A stretch of 26,927 bases of DNA, from positions 1-26,927 of the forward strand of contig CALAZI010000080.1 in NCBI GenBank assembly GCA_937895955.1, given 5' to 3'. Positions 7,710-16,792 of this stretch are shown here, in pieces. The first letter of the stretch is position 1, and the number at the start of each line of letters is the position of its first letter. Made by a program: the position numbers and the translations under genes. The notes under the pieces were generated by a model, which was given only the letters and a program-made list of their open reading frames with translations, was not told the origin of the DNA and made no database searches. This DNA is from an uncultured Alphaproteobacteria bacterium. GTDB lineage: Bacteria > Pseudomonadota > Alphaproteobacteria > Caulobacterales > Parvularculaceae.

Positions 7710-8429
7710 CTAAAGCGCCGCCCTGATGATGGCGACGAAGTCATCCGCCTTCAGGCTCGCGCCGCCGACAAGGGCGCCGTTGACGTTCTGAATGGCTAGA
7801 ATCTCACGCGCATTGCCCGGCTTGACCGAACCGCCGTAAAGAATGCGCACGTCCTTGCGCGTGCGTTCGCGGATGAAATCATGCATCGCGGCGATGTCGT
7901 CGGTCGTCGGGGTCAATCCGGTTCCGATCGCCCAGACGGGTTCATAGGCGATCACATAACTTTCCGCGCCTGGCGGAATTGACCCGGCCAGCTGCGCGCC
8001 GACGACTTCCTTTTCGCGGCCGGCTTTCCTTTCGCTCTCAGTCTCGCCGACGCAAATAATAGGCAGCAAACCCGCCCGATGCGCCGCTTCCGCCTTCGCG
8101 CGCACAACAGCGTCGGTCTCGTCATGATCAGCGCGCCGCTCGGAATGGCCGACAATCACATAGGCGGCGCCGGCGTCGGCAAGCATTTCGGCGCTGATGT
8201 CGCCGGTATGGGCTCCCGAGGCCTTCGAATGGCAGTCCTGCCCGCCGATGCCGATGCCCTCGTCGCTGAATTCGGTAGCAAAAAGACCGACCAGAGTCGC
8301 CGGCGGGCAGATCAGGACTTCTGCATCGTCCGGCGCGGCGCCGTCGAACAGATCGATCAGCTTTTCGATTTCTTTGACCGACGAGGAAAGGCCGTTCATT
8401 TTCCAGTTTCCGGCGATCAACGGCTTCAT
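7710..8429 (-). CDS. tpiA: Triose-phosphate isomerase
   Basis: Interconverts dihydroxyacetone phosphate and glyceraldehyde 3-phosphate in glycolysis and gluconeogenesis, in the cytoplasm. The 239-residue protein is slightly shorter than E. coli TpiA (255) but complete as a TIM barrel. It begins MKPLIAGNWKMNG with Lys10, has the electrophilic His95 in GHSERR and the catalytic base Glu163 in AYEPVWAIGTG, and ends with the phosphate-binding segments LYGGSVKPGNA and GALVGGASL. The start has a strong ribosome-binding site, GGGAGG, about 6 nt before the ATG. It is divergent from the ppiD-like gene. The lipoprotein hydrolase gene follows 9 nt downstream. In many alphaproteobacteria tpiA lies next to secG; here four other genes or gene ends (the DOMON-like, DUF1343 and hydrolase genes) separate them. 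Confidence 0.97.
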   Translation of the reverse strand: MKPLIAGNWKMNGLSSSVKEIEKLIDLFDGAAPDDAEVLICPPATLVGLFATEFSDEGIGIGGQDCHSKASGAHTGDISAEMLADAGAAYVIVGHSERRADHDETDAVVRAKAEAAHRAGLLPIICVGETESERKAGREKEVVGAQLAGSIPPGAESYVIAYEPVWAIGTGLTPTTDDIAAMHDFIRERTRKDVRILYGGSVKPGNAREILAIQNVNGALVGGASLKADDFVAIIRAAL

Positions 8430-8489
8430 CGAGACCTCCCTTGCAATCGTCCGCCCGCACTAGGCGAGCCCTGCTGAATTGTCCAGAAA

Positions 8490-8513
8490 AACAAGCCTTA
8501 AGCCGCGCTTGTT
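8490..8513. repeat. Short inverted repeat between tpiA and the ppiD-like gene
   Basis: AACAAGC and GCTTGTT form a perfect 7-bp inverted repeat around a 10-nt centre. It sits 60 nt upstream of tpiA and 79 nt upstream of the ppiD-like gene, in their shared divergent promoter region. It could be an operator for a dimeric regulator or a weak hairpin. No regulator is recognised from the sequence alone. Confidence 0.35.
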
Positions 8514-8592
8514 CTCGCTGCCTGACGCCACTAGGTTAGCGCCCCGTTGGCCGGCCGGGTGAGCTTGCCCGCAGATTGGTTGGATAGATCAG

Positions 8593-10482
8593 ATGCTCAA
8601 ACAGATTCGCGGAAATATGAAGCGCGCCGTCGCGCTGCTTTTCATTGCGCCGCTGCTGATAGCTTTTTCAGCGTGGGGTGTGCCGGAGATTAGCCAGTTT
8701 TCACGACAAGATCCGGTTCGGATCGGCAAGATCGGCTATTCCGGCCTTACCGTCCAGCGCGAATTCGATCGTTACGCCACGAACAGACGCTTTGCCGGCG
8801 ATGAATCCTTCGACCGGGCGGCGGCGATCGCCGACGGCGTTCCAAACCAGATCGTTCAATCGCTTGTGACGCGCGCCGCGCTCGATCAGGAAGCCGCCCG
8901 CGTCGGCCTGTATGTGCCGAGGGAAGCCGTGACTGAGTTTCTGCGGACAAGCGAGCAGTTCAAAAACCCGCGCACCGGAAAATTCGACAATGAAGCGCTG
9001 CAAGGCATCATGCGCGAATACAATTACGGCGTGCGCGAATTTGAAGAGCGTCTTCAATCCGACCTGTTGCGAAACCAGCTTACTTCGGCCGTCGCCGCAA
9101 GCGGGCTGGCGCCGAGCGCGCTGATCGACGCGCTCGTCTTGCGCGAGACCGAACAACGCACGATCAGCTATGTCACCGTGACGAGCGATCTCGCCGGCGA
9201 AGCGGCGCAGGAAACGCCTGAGGCCCTTAAGGAATATTACGAGAAGAATTCGGCCCAGTTCATGGCTCCTGAATATCGGACCTTCACCGCCGTCGTGTTG
9301 AAAGAATCCGACTACGTCGAAGCTGGAGCGGTGTCCGATGAAGAATTGCTGAAGATCTATGAGGCGACGAAAGCGCGTTATCAAACCCCGGAGCGCAGGA
9401 CGCTATACCAGATCACTCTCGACGATCCGAACGCCGCGCGCGCGGCGGTTGACGCCTTAACATCGGGTCAGCCGTTTGAAAGCGTCGCCGCCGAACAAGG
9501 AAAATCTCTTGCAAGCGTCACGCTGACCGATGTTCAAAAACGCGACATTGTCGATCCCGGTGTTGCGGAAGCGATTTTCGCAGCCGCCGAACCCGGCGCG
9601 GTTATCGGTCCGATAGAAGGCGTATTCGGACACACCATTGCGCAGCTTGTCGCAGTTTCGCCTGCGAGCGAGCGAAGCTTTGATGAAGTCCGCGATGAAA
9701 TCGCATCTGATGCGCAAGGCCGCGACACGAAACAGAGGCTTTTTGAAGCCGTCGAGGAAATCGAAAATGCGCGCGATACCGGCGCGTCGCTGGCGGAAGC
9801 GGCAAAGGCCGCCGACTCGATCGCCATCGAATACGGCCCGATGGATTCATACAGCTTCGGCGCGGGCGGCGAGATCATTTCAGGCATTCCTGGCGAGGTG
9901 ATACGGGAAGCGTTTCGCCTTGAAGAGGGTGATGAATCCGACGCTGTCGAACTCGACGATAAAACGGGTTATTTCTTCGTTGTGGTGAATGAGATCCGCC
10001 CTTCAGCGGTCATGCCTTATGAAGATGTCGCTGATGAAGTCGTCTCGCGCTGGAGAAACGGCGAGGTGCGGGATCGGATCGCCGCAACGGTTAAGACGCT
10101 GCGCGATGCGGTCAAGTCGGGGCAGACGCTTAAAGAAGCGGCGGAAACGTTGAACCGCGCGCCGATCACGCTGACTGTGACGCGGCGGAGCGCCGGCGAG
10201 CCGCTGTCGGACGCCGTCATCGACCAGGTTTTCGCCGCCTCGAAAGGCGAACTCGTTTCTGGCCCCGCGACGACGGGCGCGGCGCAGATCATCATATCGA
10301 TCGACAATATCGGCTACGATATCGCCGCGGTCAGCGCAGCCGACATTTCGGTCTTCTCTCAATTTGTCGGCAATCAACTCGGCAGGGAACTTGCTGACGC
10401 ATACGCCGGCTCCGTCGTCGCCGACGCTGAGCCGCGCATCAGGCAAGACCAGATAGATGCGCTTTTCTCGGACGTTCAATGA
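8593..10482 (+). CDS. PpiD/SurA-type peptidyl-prolyl isomerase, membrane-anchored
   Basis: A 629-residue envelope folding factor of the PpiD type. The N-terminus is cytoplasmic (MLKQIRGNMKR), followed by one transmembrane helix at about 12-29 (AVALLFIAPLLIAFSAWG) and a long periplasmic part. The SurA-like N-terminal chaperone region includes VNG-like start 'RIGKIGYSGLTVQREF', NQIVQSLVTRAALDQEA and GKFDNEALQGIMREY. The parvulin-type rotamase region follows at about 260-365 (TPERRTLYQITL, GPIEGVFGHTIAQLV). PpiD proteins act near the SecYEG exit to help outer-membrane and periplasmic proteins fold; many have little isomerase activity. The position between tpiA and trpE is typical for alphaproteobacteria. 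Its TGA overlaps the trpE ATG (ATGA, 10479-10482), so trpE is expected to be translationally coupled to it. Confidence 0.9.
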   Translation: MLKQIRGNMKRAVALLFIAPLLIAFSAWGVPEISQFSRQDPVRIGKIGYSGLTVQREFDRYATNRRFAGDESFDRAAAIADGVPNQIVQSLVTRAALDQEAARVGLYVPREAVTEFLRTSEQFKNPRTGKFDNEALQGIMREYNYGVREFEERLQSDLLRNQLTSAVAASGLAPSALIDALVLRETEQRTISYVTVTSDLAGEAAQETPEALKEYYEKNSAQFMAPEYRTFTAVVLKESDYVEAGAVSDEELLKIYEATKARYQTPERRTLYQITLDDPNAARAAVDALTSGQPFESVAAEQGKSLASVTLTDVQKRDIVDPGVAEAIFAAAEPGAVIGPIEGVFGHTIAQLVAVSPASERSFDEVRDEIASDAQGRDTKQRLFEAVEEIENARDTGASLAEAAKAADSIAIEYGPMDSYSFGAGGEIISGIPGEVIREAFRLEEGDESDAVELDDKTGYFFVVVNEIRPSAVMPYEDVADEVVSRWRNGEVRDRIAATVKTLRDAVKSGQTLKEAAETLNRAPITLTVTRRSAGEPLSDAVIDQVFAASKGELVSGPATTGAAQIIISIDNIGYDIAAVSAADISVFSQFVGNQLGRELADAYAGSVVADAEPRIRQDQIDALFSDVQ

Positions 10483-11975
10483 GCCTGTCGCCTGGTTTCG
10501 CCGAATTCGACGGCAATTACGCGAAAGGCAAACCGCAAGTCGTTATTCGGCGGATCGTCAGCGATCTTGAGACTCCGGTATCCGCCTATCTGAAACTCGC
10601 CGGAAGGCGCCGCAACGCCTTTCTTCTTGAATCTGTTGACGGCGGCGAAAAGCTTGGCCGCTATTCCGTTATCGGAATGCGGCCCGACGCGATCTGGCGG
10701 GCTCGCGGATCGCAGGCTGAGATAAACCGTCGCGCAGCGGCTGATTTGTCTGATTTCAAGGCCGACGATCGCGCTCCTCTCGAAAGCTTGCGCGCCTTCG
10801 TTGACGAATCGGCAATCGACATGCCCGCTTCCGCGCCGCCTATGGCGGCGGGCGTTTTCGGATTTTTCGGATATGATATGGCGCGGCAGATCGAGCGGCT
10901 GCCCAATCGGCCGCAAGAGGCGTTTGATCTGGTCGACGCCCTCTTCGTCAGACCGACGCTGATCGCGGTTTTTGACAATCTTCGACAGGAAATCGTGCTG
11001 GTGGCGACGGCGAGAGCGGAGGATGGGCTTTCTGCGCGCGCTGCATATGACCGGGCCGCCGAACGGATCGAAGAGGCGGTGTCCGATCTCGCGGCCCCGC
11101 TTGCGACGCCGCGCAAGGCGGCTGTCGAGGTCGATCCCGGGTCAATCGACATGCCGGCGTCGAATACGCCGGAAAACGACTATCGGAAAATGGTCGAGAA
11201 GGCGAAAGAACACATCGCCGCCGGCGACATCTTTCAGGTCGTTTTAAGTCAGCGTTTTCAGGCCCCCTTCCCTCGCCCTCCATTCGATCTGTACCGATCG
11301 CTGCGCCGGCTCAATCCGTCGCCATTCTTGTTCTTTCTTGATTTCGGCGAGTTCGCCTTGGTGGGCTCAAGCCCGGAAATCCTGGTGCGCGTTCGCCACG
11401 GCGAAGTTACGATCCGGCCCATCGCTGGCACGCGGCCGCGCGGCGCGTCGCAAGATGAGGATGCGCGTCTCGCCGAAGAACTGCTTCGCGATCCCAAGGA
11501 ACGCGCCGAACACCTGATGCTCCTCGATCTTGGCCGCAATGACGTCGGTCGGTCCGCAGCGATGGGGTCGGTTGAAGTGACGGAACAGTTCACAATCGAG
11601 CGCTACAGCCACGTCATGCACATTGTTTCGAACGTGGTCGGGCGACTGAGAAGCGGTCTCCACGCCGTAGACGCGGTCGCCGCCGGCTTTCCGGCCGGCA
11701 CCGTCACAGGCGCGCCGAAAATCCGGGCGATGGAGATTATCGATTCATTAGAGCGCGAGGCGCGCGGCCCCTATGGCGGCGCGATCGGTTATTTCGCAGC
11801 AGACGGAAACGTCGATACCTGCATCGCCCTCAGAACGGCGTTGATCAAAGATGGCGTCATGCATGTCCAGGCGGGCGCCGGCATCGTCGCCGATTCAGAC
11901 GCCCAATCGGAACATCGCGAATGCGTCAACAAGGCGCGCGCGCTGTTCGCGGCGGCGCGTTCAGCCCTCGGCTGA
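10479..11975 (+). CDS. trpE: Anthranilate synthase component I
   Basis: The large subunit converts chorismate plus ammonia to anthranilate, the first committed step of tryptophan synthesis, and pairs with TrpG at 15183. The 498-residue protein has the N-terminal regulatory domain with the tryptophan-binding motif LLES (49-52) in RNAFLLES. The chorismate-binding domain includes AGDIFQVVLSQRF, SSPEILVR, RPIAGTRPRG, LLDLGRNDVGR and FPAGTVTGAPKIRAMEIID, all well preserved, and ends with QAGAGIVADSDAQSE. It begins in the stop codon of the ppiD-like gene, so there is no room for a leader peptide or attenuator directly upstream. Feedback inhibition through the LLES site is therefore the control visible here. 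It is separated from trpG by the DUF885 and polysaccharide-deacetylase genes, a break in the usual trpE-trpG neighbourhood. Confidence 0.97.
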   Translation: MSLSPGFAEFDGNYAKGKPQVVIRRIVSDLETPVSAYLKLAGRRRNAFLLESVDGGEKLGRYSVIGMRPDAIWRARGSQAEINRRAAADLSDFKADDRAPLESLRAFVDESAIDMPASAPPMAAGVFGFFGYDMARQIERLPNRPQEAFDLVDALFVRPTLIAVFDNLRQEIVLVATARAEDGLSARAAYDRAAERIEEAVSDLAAPLATPRKAAVEVDPGSIDMPASNTPENDYRKMVEKAKEHIAAGDIFQVVLSQRFQAPFPRPPFDLYRSLRRLNPSPFLFFLDFGEFALVGSSPEILVRVRHGEVTIRPIAGTRPRGASQDEDARLAEELLRDPKERAEHLMLLDLGRNDVGRSAAMGSVEVTEQFTIERYSHVMHIVSNVVGRLRSGLHAVDAVAAGFPAGTVTGAPKIRAMEIIDSLEREARGPYGGAIGYFAADGNVDTCIALRTALIKDGVMHVQAGAGIVADSDAQSEHRECVNKARALFAAARSALG

Positions 11976-12152
11976 CCCTTGCGGCAAATTTGGGCGCGGA
12001 GGAGAGATTCGGATTGAGGACCTGCGATCGCCGCCTCGATTCGACGAATTGACCCAACCGTGCGGCGAACGGCGCCGGCAAAGGGGTCGTTTTGTCCTAG
12101 GTCTTCCCGCTCGAGGCGTCTTAGTCGACGCGGCAATTCATTAGGGGTCGTC

Positions 12153-14018
12153 ATGAAAATACGAATCAAAACCATTCTCGCATCCTCAACCGCGCTTTGC
12201 GCCGCCGCGCTATTCGCATCGCCGACGCTCGCGCAATCCGCCGAAGCCGTTTCGCAAGAAAGCGCAAGCGAAGCCGCGCAGCAAACCGAGGATGAGCGGC
12301 TCTCCGCATTCTTTGAAGAAATCTTCCAGCGTAATTTGATGAACAGCCCGCTTTTTCAAGCGCAACTTGGAATGAAGGGGCCGGATTACGGGAAGTGGGA
12401 CGATTTTTCCGACGCGGAAGCGCAACGTCAGAACGAGGAAACGAAAGCCGATCTGGAAAGGCTGCGCGCAGAGTTCAACTTCGATGAACTCTCGGAGCAG
12501 TCACAGGTCAGTTACAAGATTTTTGAATATCTTCAGGAACGCGCCTTGCGCAATTTCCCCTGGCGTTTTCACGGTTACGCATTTTCGACGATGAACAATC
12601 CCGTCACGTTCCCAGTGACCTTTATGCAAAACATACACCGCGTGGACGATAAATCGGATGCGGAAGCCTATATCTCCAGATTGAACGGCCTTGGAATCGC
12701 GGTCGATCAGCTGATTGAAGGCATCGACATGGCCGCGGCGCGCGGGATCGCGCCGACGTCATTCTCGTTTGATCCGGTCATCACCGACGCCCGCAACATT
12801 ATCAAAGGAGCGCCGTTCGACGACAGCGGGGAAGACGCCGCGCTATTCGCCGACTTCAAAGGCAAAGTCGAAAAGCTCGACATATCAAAGTCTGAAAAGG
12901 CCAGGCTCATCGATGAGGCGAGCAAGGCGCTTACGGGAACAATGAAGCCGGCAATTGAAAAAGTTATCGCAAAGATCGAAAGCCTGCGCGATCAATCGCC
13001 GGGACCCAACGGCGTCTGGGCGCTTCCGGAAGGCGGCGACTACTACAGAAACCAGATTGATTTCTGGACAAGCGAAAACGACCTGACGGCGGATGAAATT
13101 CACAAGATCGGTCTCGCCGAAGTGAAGCGCATACGCGGCGAGATGAAAAAGATCATGACGCAAGTCGGCTTCGAGGGCGATCTTCCGGCATTTTTCGATT
13201 ACCTTCGAACGGATGCGGGCAATTTCTATCCGAATACGGATGAAGGCCGCCAAGCCTATCTCGATCAATCGAAAGCCTATATCGACTCGATCTATGCCGA
13301 CGTCGATCAGTATTTCAACATCCTGCCCAATGCGCCGCTGGAGGTTCGCCGCGTCGAGGAATGGCGAGAAGAGACAGCCGGCATCGCCTTTTACAACCAA
13401 CCGGCGCCGGACGGCTCGCGGCCGGGCATTTATTACGTCAACCTGAAGGACATGTCGTCCAAGCAAAAGCACGAAATGGAAACGATCGCCTATCATGAAG
13501 GCGCGCCGGGTCACCATTTCCAGATCGCCATCCAGCAGGAACTCGAAGGCGTTCCGACATTCCAGAAATTCGCATTTTTCGGCGCCTATACCGAAGGCTG
13601 GGGGCTGTACGCCGAGCGTCTCGCGAAAGAAAAGGGACGCTTTACCGATCCGATGCAGGATTTCGGCCGCTTGCAAAACGAAATGCTGCGCGCCTGTCGC
13701 CTTGTTGTCGACACTGGCGGCCATTCAAAGAAATGGTCGCGTGAGAAAATGATCAAATTCATGCTCGACAACAATCCGATGACCGAAGCCGATGCGACAA
13801 AAGAGGTCGAGCGTTATCTCGACCTTCCCGGCCAGGCGCTTTCCTACAAGATCGGGATGATCAAAATTCTCGACTTGCGCGATAAGGCGCAAAAGGCGCT
13901 CGGACCGAAATTCGACATTCGCGATTTCCACGATGTCGTGTTGAAGAACGGCGCCGTTCCGCTTCCCATTCTGGAAGAGCTCGTCGACAGTTATATCGCC
14001 GCCAAGAAGGCGGCCTGA
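12153..14018 (+). CDS. DUF885 family exported zinc peptidase
   Basis: A 621-residue protein with a signal peptide (MKIRIKTILASSTALCAAAL, likely cleavage after TLA at about residue 27), so periplasmic or secreted. The DUF885 family is recognised by the segment AYHEGAPGHHFQ, with the probable zinc-binding HEGAPGHH at 448-455, and by AYTEGWGLYAERLAKE after it, which can supply the third metal ligand. The end of the protein (PGQALSYKIGMIKILDLRDKA) also fits the family. Members are treated as metallopeptidases, but their natural substrates are mostly unknown. The ATG at 12153 is chosen because AGGGG lies about 5 nt upstream and the signal peptide starts there; the open frame extends 31 codons further without features. 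It lies 177 nt after trpE and is convergent with the deacetylase gene. Confidence 0.9.
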   Translation: MKIRIKTILASSTALCAAALFASPTLAQSAEAVSQESASEAAQQTEDERLSAFFEEIFQRNLMNSPLFQAQLGMKGPDYGKWDDFSDAEAQRQNEETKADLERLRAEFNFDELSEQSQVSYKIFEYLQERALRNFPWRFHGYAFSTMNNPVTFPVTFMQNIHRVDDKSDAEAYISRLNGLGIAVDQLIEGIDMAAARGIAPTSFSFDPVITDARNIIKGAPFDDSGEDAALFADFKGKVEKLDISKSEKARLIDEASKALTGTMKPAIEKVIAKIESLRDQSPGPNGVWALPEGGDYYRNQIDFWTSENDLTADEIHKIGLAEVKRIRGEMKKIMTQVGFEGDLPAFFDYLRTDAGNFYPNTDEGRQAYLDQSKAYIDSIYADVDQYFNILPNAPLEVRRVEEWREETAGIAFYNQPAPDGSRPGIYYVNLKDMSSKQKHEMETIAYHEGAPGHHFQIAIQQELEGVPTFQKFAFFGAYTEGWGLYAERLAKEKGRFTDPMQDFGRLQNEMLRACRLVVDTGGHSKKWSREKMIKFMLDNNPMTEADATKEVERYLDLPGQALSYKIGMIKILDLRDKAQKALGPKFDIRDFHDVVLKNGAVPLPILEELVDSYIAAKKAA

Positions 14019-14045
14019 CCGCTTTCCCGCTTTCAGAAAATCTGC

Positions 14046-14073
14046 TGCGGCGGCGTCCTATGGCGCCGCCGCA
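14046..14073 (-). terminator. Hairpin at the convergent 3' ends of the DUF885 and deacetylase genes
   Basis: A perfect 10-bp inverted repeat, TGCGGCGGCG and CGCCGCCGCA, with an 8-nt loop. It spans the stop codon of the minus-strand deacetylase gene (14058-14060). On the minus strand it is followed by GCAGATTTTC, a short T-run a few bases away. On the plus strand the T-run is poor. It probably ends the deacetylase transcript and may also help stop transcripts from the DUF885 gene. Confidence 0.5.
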
Positions 14074-15059
14074 ATCATATTCTCCGATTTGCCGCGGATG
14101 GAGGAAATCGTCGCAAGCTCAAATCCGCGGGCTGGCGCCGTGGTCAGCCACGGGCCGATCGTGTCGAGCGTTTCCCGGTGCGGATGGCAGATGACGATGG
14201 CGTAACCCGTCTTGAGCGCAATAGCCTCGGCCAGCGCCAGCTGGCGCTGCGCCGCGGCGCGTCCCGGCTCCGCATCCAGAAAAACATCGCGCACGAACAC
14301 TTCTGCGCCGACCGCCGCGCCCGCTCGCGAGACAACGCTGCCGCCGGTCGTAAGCGAATCGAGAAAGAAAAGTCCGCGCTGATCCACAAGGGACAAGACG
14401 CGCTTCATGGCTTGTTCGTCGCGCGTGAAACGTGAGCCCATGTGATTGTTCACGCCGGCGTAGCCGTCGAAGCGGTCGAGATTCCACATCAGCGTTTCGA
14501 ACAGCACGCCCGGCTTCATTTCGCCTTCAAGGCTATGCGGACCGGGATCGGCGGAGCCGGTCGGCTCCATCGGCAGATGAAGAAGGATGTCGTCGCCGCG
14601 GCGGCGGGCTTTATCAACCAGCTCCTGAACGCCCTCGGCATAGGGAAGAAAGGATAGGGTGACAGGCCCCGGCATCCCCATGACTTCTCGAAAAGCATCC
14701 CGATTGAGTCCCATATCGTCAAAAATAATGATGAGTTTCGGCCGCGCCGCGGCGACGGCGTCTTTTCCGTTCGGCGGCGCAGGAAATCTCTCTGTCGGCT
14801 CCAGGGCGGCAATGCGGGCGATCAATTCCGATCTAGACCCCTGCGCGCCCGCCAGCGGCGCATCCCGTAAATCATAAGCTGCGACATAGGCGGCCTCGGC
14901 GCTTTGCGAGCGTCCGGCGATGAATGCCCCGGCGATCCCGAGCGCCACGCCAACCGTCGCCGCGATGGCGAAGGCGGCCGCATCCCATGGCGGCGTGAAA
15001 ACGACTTTCAGCCCAAGCCCTCCCGGCGGCAGAAATTCGACCTTGGCTTTACGCATCAT
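14058..15059 (-). CDS. Divergent polysaccharide deacetylase family protein (YibQ-like)
   Basis: A 333-residue protein with a cytoplasmic N-terminal tail, one transmembrane helix at about 28-50 (FAIAATVGVALGIAGAFIAG) and a periplasmic domain of the 'divergent polysaccharide deacetylase' type. Recognisable parts are KLIIIFDDMGLN (first Asp pair), LSFLPYA, DILLHLPMEP, GVNNHMGSRFT (the His of the second motif), FFLDSLTTGGS and VICHPHRET near the end. The family resembles NodB-type deacetylases but has no established substrate; envelope carbohydrate or peptidoglycan is likely. The in-frame GTG at 15104 would add 15 residues. I favour the ATG at 15057-15059, which has AAGG about 10 nt upstream. It is divergent from trpG and, with the DUF885 gene, forms the insert between trpE and trpG. 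Confidence 0.85.
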   Translation of the reverse strand: MMRKAKVEFLPPGGLGLKVVFTPPWDAAAFAIAATVGVALGIAGAFIAGRSQSAEAAYVAAYDLRDAPLAGAQGSRSELIARIAALEPTERFPAPPNGKDAVAAARPKLIIIFDDMGLNRDAFREVMGMPGPVTLSFLPYAEGVQELVDKARRRGDDILLHLPMEPTGSADPGPHSLEGEMKPGVLFETLMWNLDRFDGYAGVNNHMGSRFTRDEQAMKRVLSLVDQRGLFFLDSLTTGGSVVSRAGAAVGAEVFVRDVFLDAEPGRAAAQRQLALAEAIALKTGYAIVICHPHRETLDTIGPWLTTAPARGFELATISSIRGKSENMIAAAP

Positions 15060-15182
15060 TTTGGCCGCCTTGCCGCCTTCATTCGGTTCAGGGACGCAAC
15101 TCACAAACCCGCCGGGCCGGAAATCGGCGCTAGAAAAGCGCGGTTTTGTTCGATAGGACCCGGCAGGAGCCCTTTGCCTGCT

Positions 15183-15773
15183 ATGATTCTCGTTATCGAC
15201 AATTACGACAGCTTCACCTGGAACCTAGTCCACCTGATCGGCGGGCTCGGCCAACCGGTCAAGGTTGTCCGCAACGATGCGCTGAGCGCCAGGGAAGCGA
15301 TTGCGTCAGACGCGCTGGCCATCGTCCTTTCCCCAGGTCCTGGAACGCCGGCAAGCGCAGGCGTTTGCGTCGAAACCGTGCGCCTCGCCGTCGAATCCGA
15401 AACACCGGTTTTCGGCGTTTGCCTTGGTCTTCAATCGATCGCCGAAGCGCTTGGCGGAACCGTTGTTAGGGCCGGACGGCAAATGCACGGCAAGACGAGC
15501 CTGATAGCCCATAAAGGCGCAGGTCTTTTTGCGGGGCTTCCCTCTCCCTTCACGGCGACGCGCTATCATTCGCTCGTCGCCCGGCGCAGCGATTTGCCGA
15601 ACTCCCTGAAGGTGACGGCTGCGGCTGAAGACGACGGAGAAATCATGGCGATCGAGCACGCCGACGCGCCGATCGCCGGCGTCCAGTTTCACCCGGAAAG
15701 CATCGCCTCTGAACACGGCCTCGCATTGTTCAAGAATTTCCTCGCCCTTGCCGCCGCGAAGAAATCTCAATGA
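15183..15773 (+). CDS. trpG: Anthranilate synthase component II (glutamine amidotransferase)
   Basis: Supplies ammonia from glutamine to TrpE. The 196-residue protein is a complete class I amidotransferase: it starts MILVIDNYDSFTWNLV, has the oxyanion motif LSPGPGTP (about 49-56), the nucleophile Cys80 in FGVCLGLQ, and His170/Glu172 in VQFHPESI. The start at 15183 is fixed by homology with the family N-terminus; AGGAG lies about 13 nt upstream, rather far. The frame stays open upstream into the deacetylase gene, which is a shadow. The stop overlaps the trpD start (ATGA at 15770-15773), so trpG, trpD and trpC form a tightly coupled set. The same subunit type can also serve PabB in folate synthesis in some bacteria, which cannot be judged from the sequence. 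Confidence 0.96.
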   Translation: MILVIDNYDSFTWNLVHLIGGLGQPVKVVRNDALSAREAIASDALAIVLSPGPGTPASAGVCVETVRLAVESETPVFGVCLGLQSIAEALGGTVVRAGRQMHGKTSLIAHKGAGLFAGLPSPFTATRYHSLVARRSDLPNSLKVTAAAEDDGEIMAIEHADAPIAGVQFHPESIASEHGLALFKNFLALAAAKKSQ

Positions 15774-16792
15774 GTGATTTCAAATCCCTCCTCGCGGCGG
15801 TCAAATCAGGCGCTGCGTTGACGCAGCCTGAAATGCGCTTGGCGATGGATGCGTTGCTTAATAATGAGGTTGAAGAACAGGATATCGCCGATTTTCTCCT
15901 CGCTCTTCGGGCGCGCGGGGAAACCGTTGACGAAATTATTGCGGCGGCCGAGGCGATGCGGGCCCGAGCGCTGCCTGTCGTCGCGCCGAAAGGCGCAATC
16001 GACACCTGCGGAACCGGCGGCGACGGCGCCGGCACGTTTAACATTTCAACAGCGGTCGCGATGATTGTCGCCGGCTGCGGCGTTCCGGTCGCCAAGCACG
16101 GAAACAGGGCCGCCAGCTCGCGTTCGGGGTCATCAGAGGTTCTCGCCGCGCTCGGGGTCAACATCAACGCGCCGCCGGAAACAATTTCCCGATGCATTGA
16201 AAAAGCGGGCGTCGGTTTCATGTTCGCGGCCTACCATCATCGCGCCGTCGCGCATGTCGCGACGGTCAGAAAAAAGCTCGGCGTCAGAACGATTTTCAAC
16301 GTGCTCGGACCGCTGGCGAATCCGGCCGGCGCGCGCCGTCAACTGATGGGCGTCTTCGATGCGGCGCTGACTCGCCCCTTGGCGTCAGCGCTGGGCGCGC
16401 TCGGCGCGGAACGCGCCTGGGTCGTCAGCGGATCGGACGGCCTTGATGAGTTGACGACGACGGGCGTTTCTTACGTCGCCGAGCTGCGCGACGGCGTCGT
16501 GCGCGAATTTGAGGTGTCGCCGGAAGACGCTGGGCTGCCGCGCGCGGCGCCGGAATGCCTCAAAGGCGGAACGCCGGATGAAAACGCGGATGCATTGCGA
16601 CGGCTTCTCGCTGGCGAGCGCGGACCCTATCGCGACATCGCCATTTTAAATGCGGCGGCGGCGCTCGTCATCGCCGATGCGACGCAGACGCTGCGCGACG
16701 GCGCGGAGATGGCGGCGCAGTCAATTGATGAAGGGCGCGCCCGCAACGCTCTTGCGTTGCTTATCGCAATCTCGAATGAGACGTCGACATGA
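15770..16792 (+). CDS. trpD: Anthranilate phosphoribosyltransferase
   Basis: Transfers phosphoribose from PRPP to anthranilate, the second step of tryptophan synthesis, in the cytoplasm. The 340-residue length is normal. The PRPP-binding and anthranilate-binding motifs are intact: DTCGTGGDGAGTFNIST (about 78-94) and KHGNRAASSRSGSSEVL (about 109-125), followed by HHRAVAHVATVRKKLGVRTI and FNVLGPLANPA. It starts within the trpG stop codon and its own TGA overlaps the trpC start (ATGA, 16789-16792), so the three genes should be made in fixed proportion. No separate promoter is seen. Confidence 0.97.
   Translation: MSDFKSLLAAVKSGAALTQPEMRLAMDALLNNEVEEQDIADFLLALRARGETVDEIIAAAEAMRARALPVVAPKGAIDTCGTGGDGAGTFNISTAVAMIVAGCGVPVAKHGNRAASSRSGSSEVLAALGVNINAPPETISRCIEKAGVGFMFAAYHHRAVAHVATVRKKLGVRTIFNVLGPLANPAGARRQLMGVFDAALTRPLASALGALGAERAWVVSGSDGLDELTTTGVSYVAELRDGVVREFEVSPEDAGLPRAAPECLKGGTPDENADALRRLLAGERGPYRDIAILNAAAALVIADATQTLRDGAEMAAQSIDEGRARNALALLIAISNETST

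Noticed and set aside
10400..10482. A possible trp leader peptide or attenuator before trpE
   Set aside because: trpE starts inside the ppiD-like stop codon, and no Trp-rich leader or alternative hairpins are visible.
12885..13724. A 279-codon minus-strand open frame
   Set aside because: It is antisense to the DUF885 gene, which has the signal peptide and HEGAPGHH motif in the other frame.
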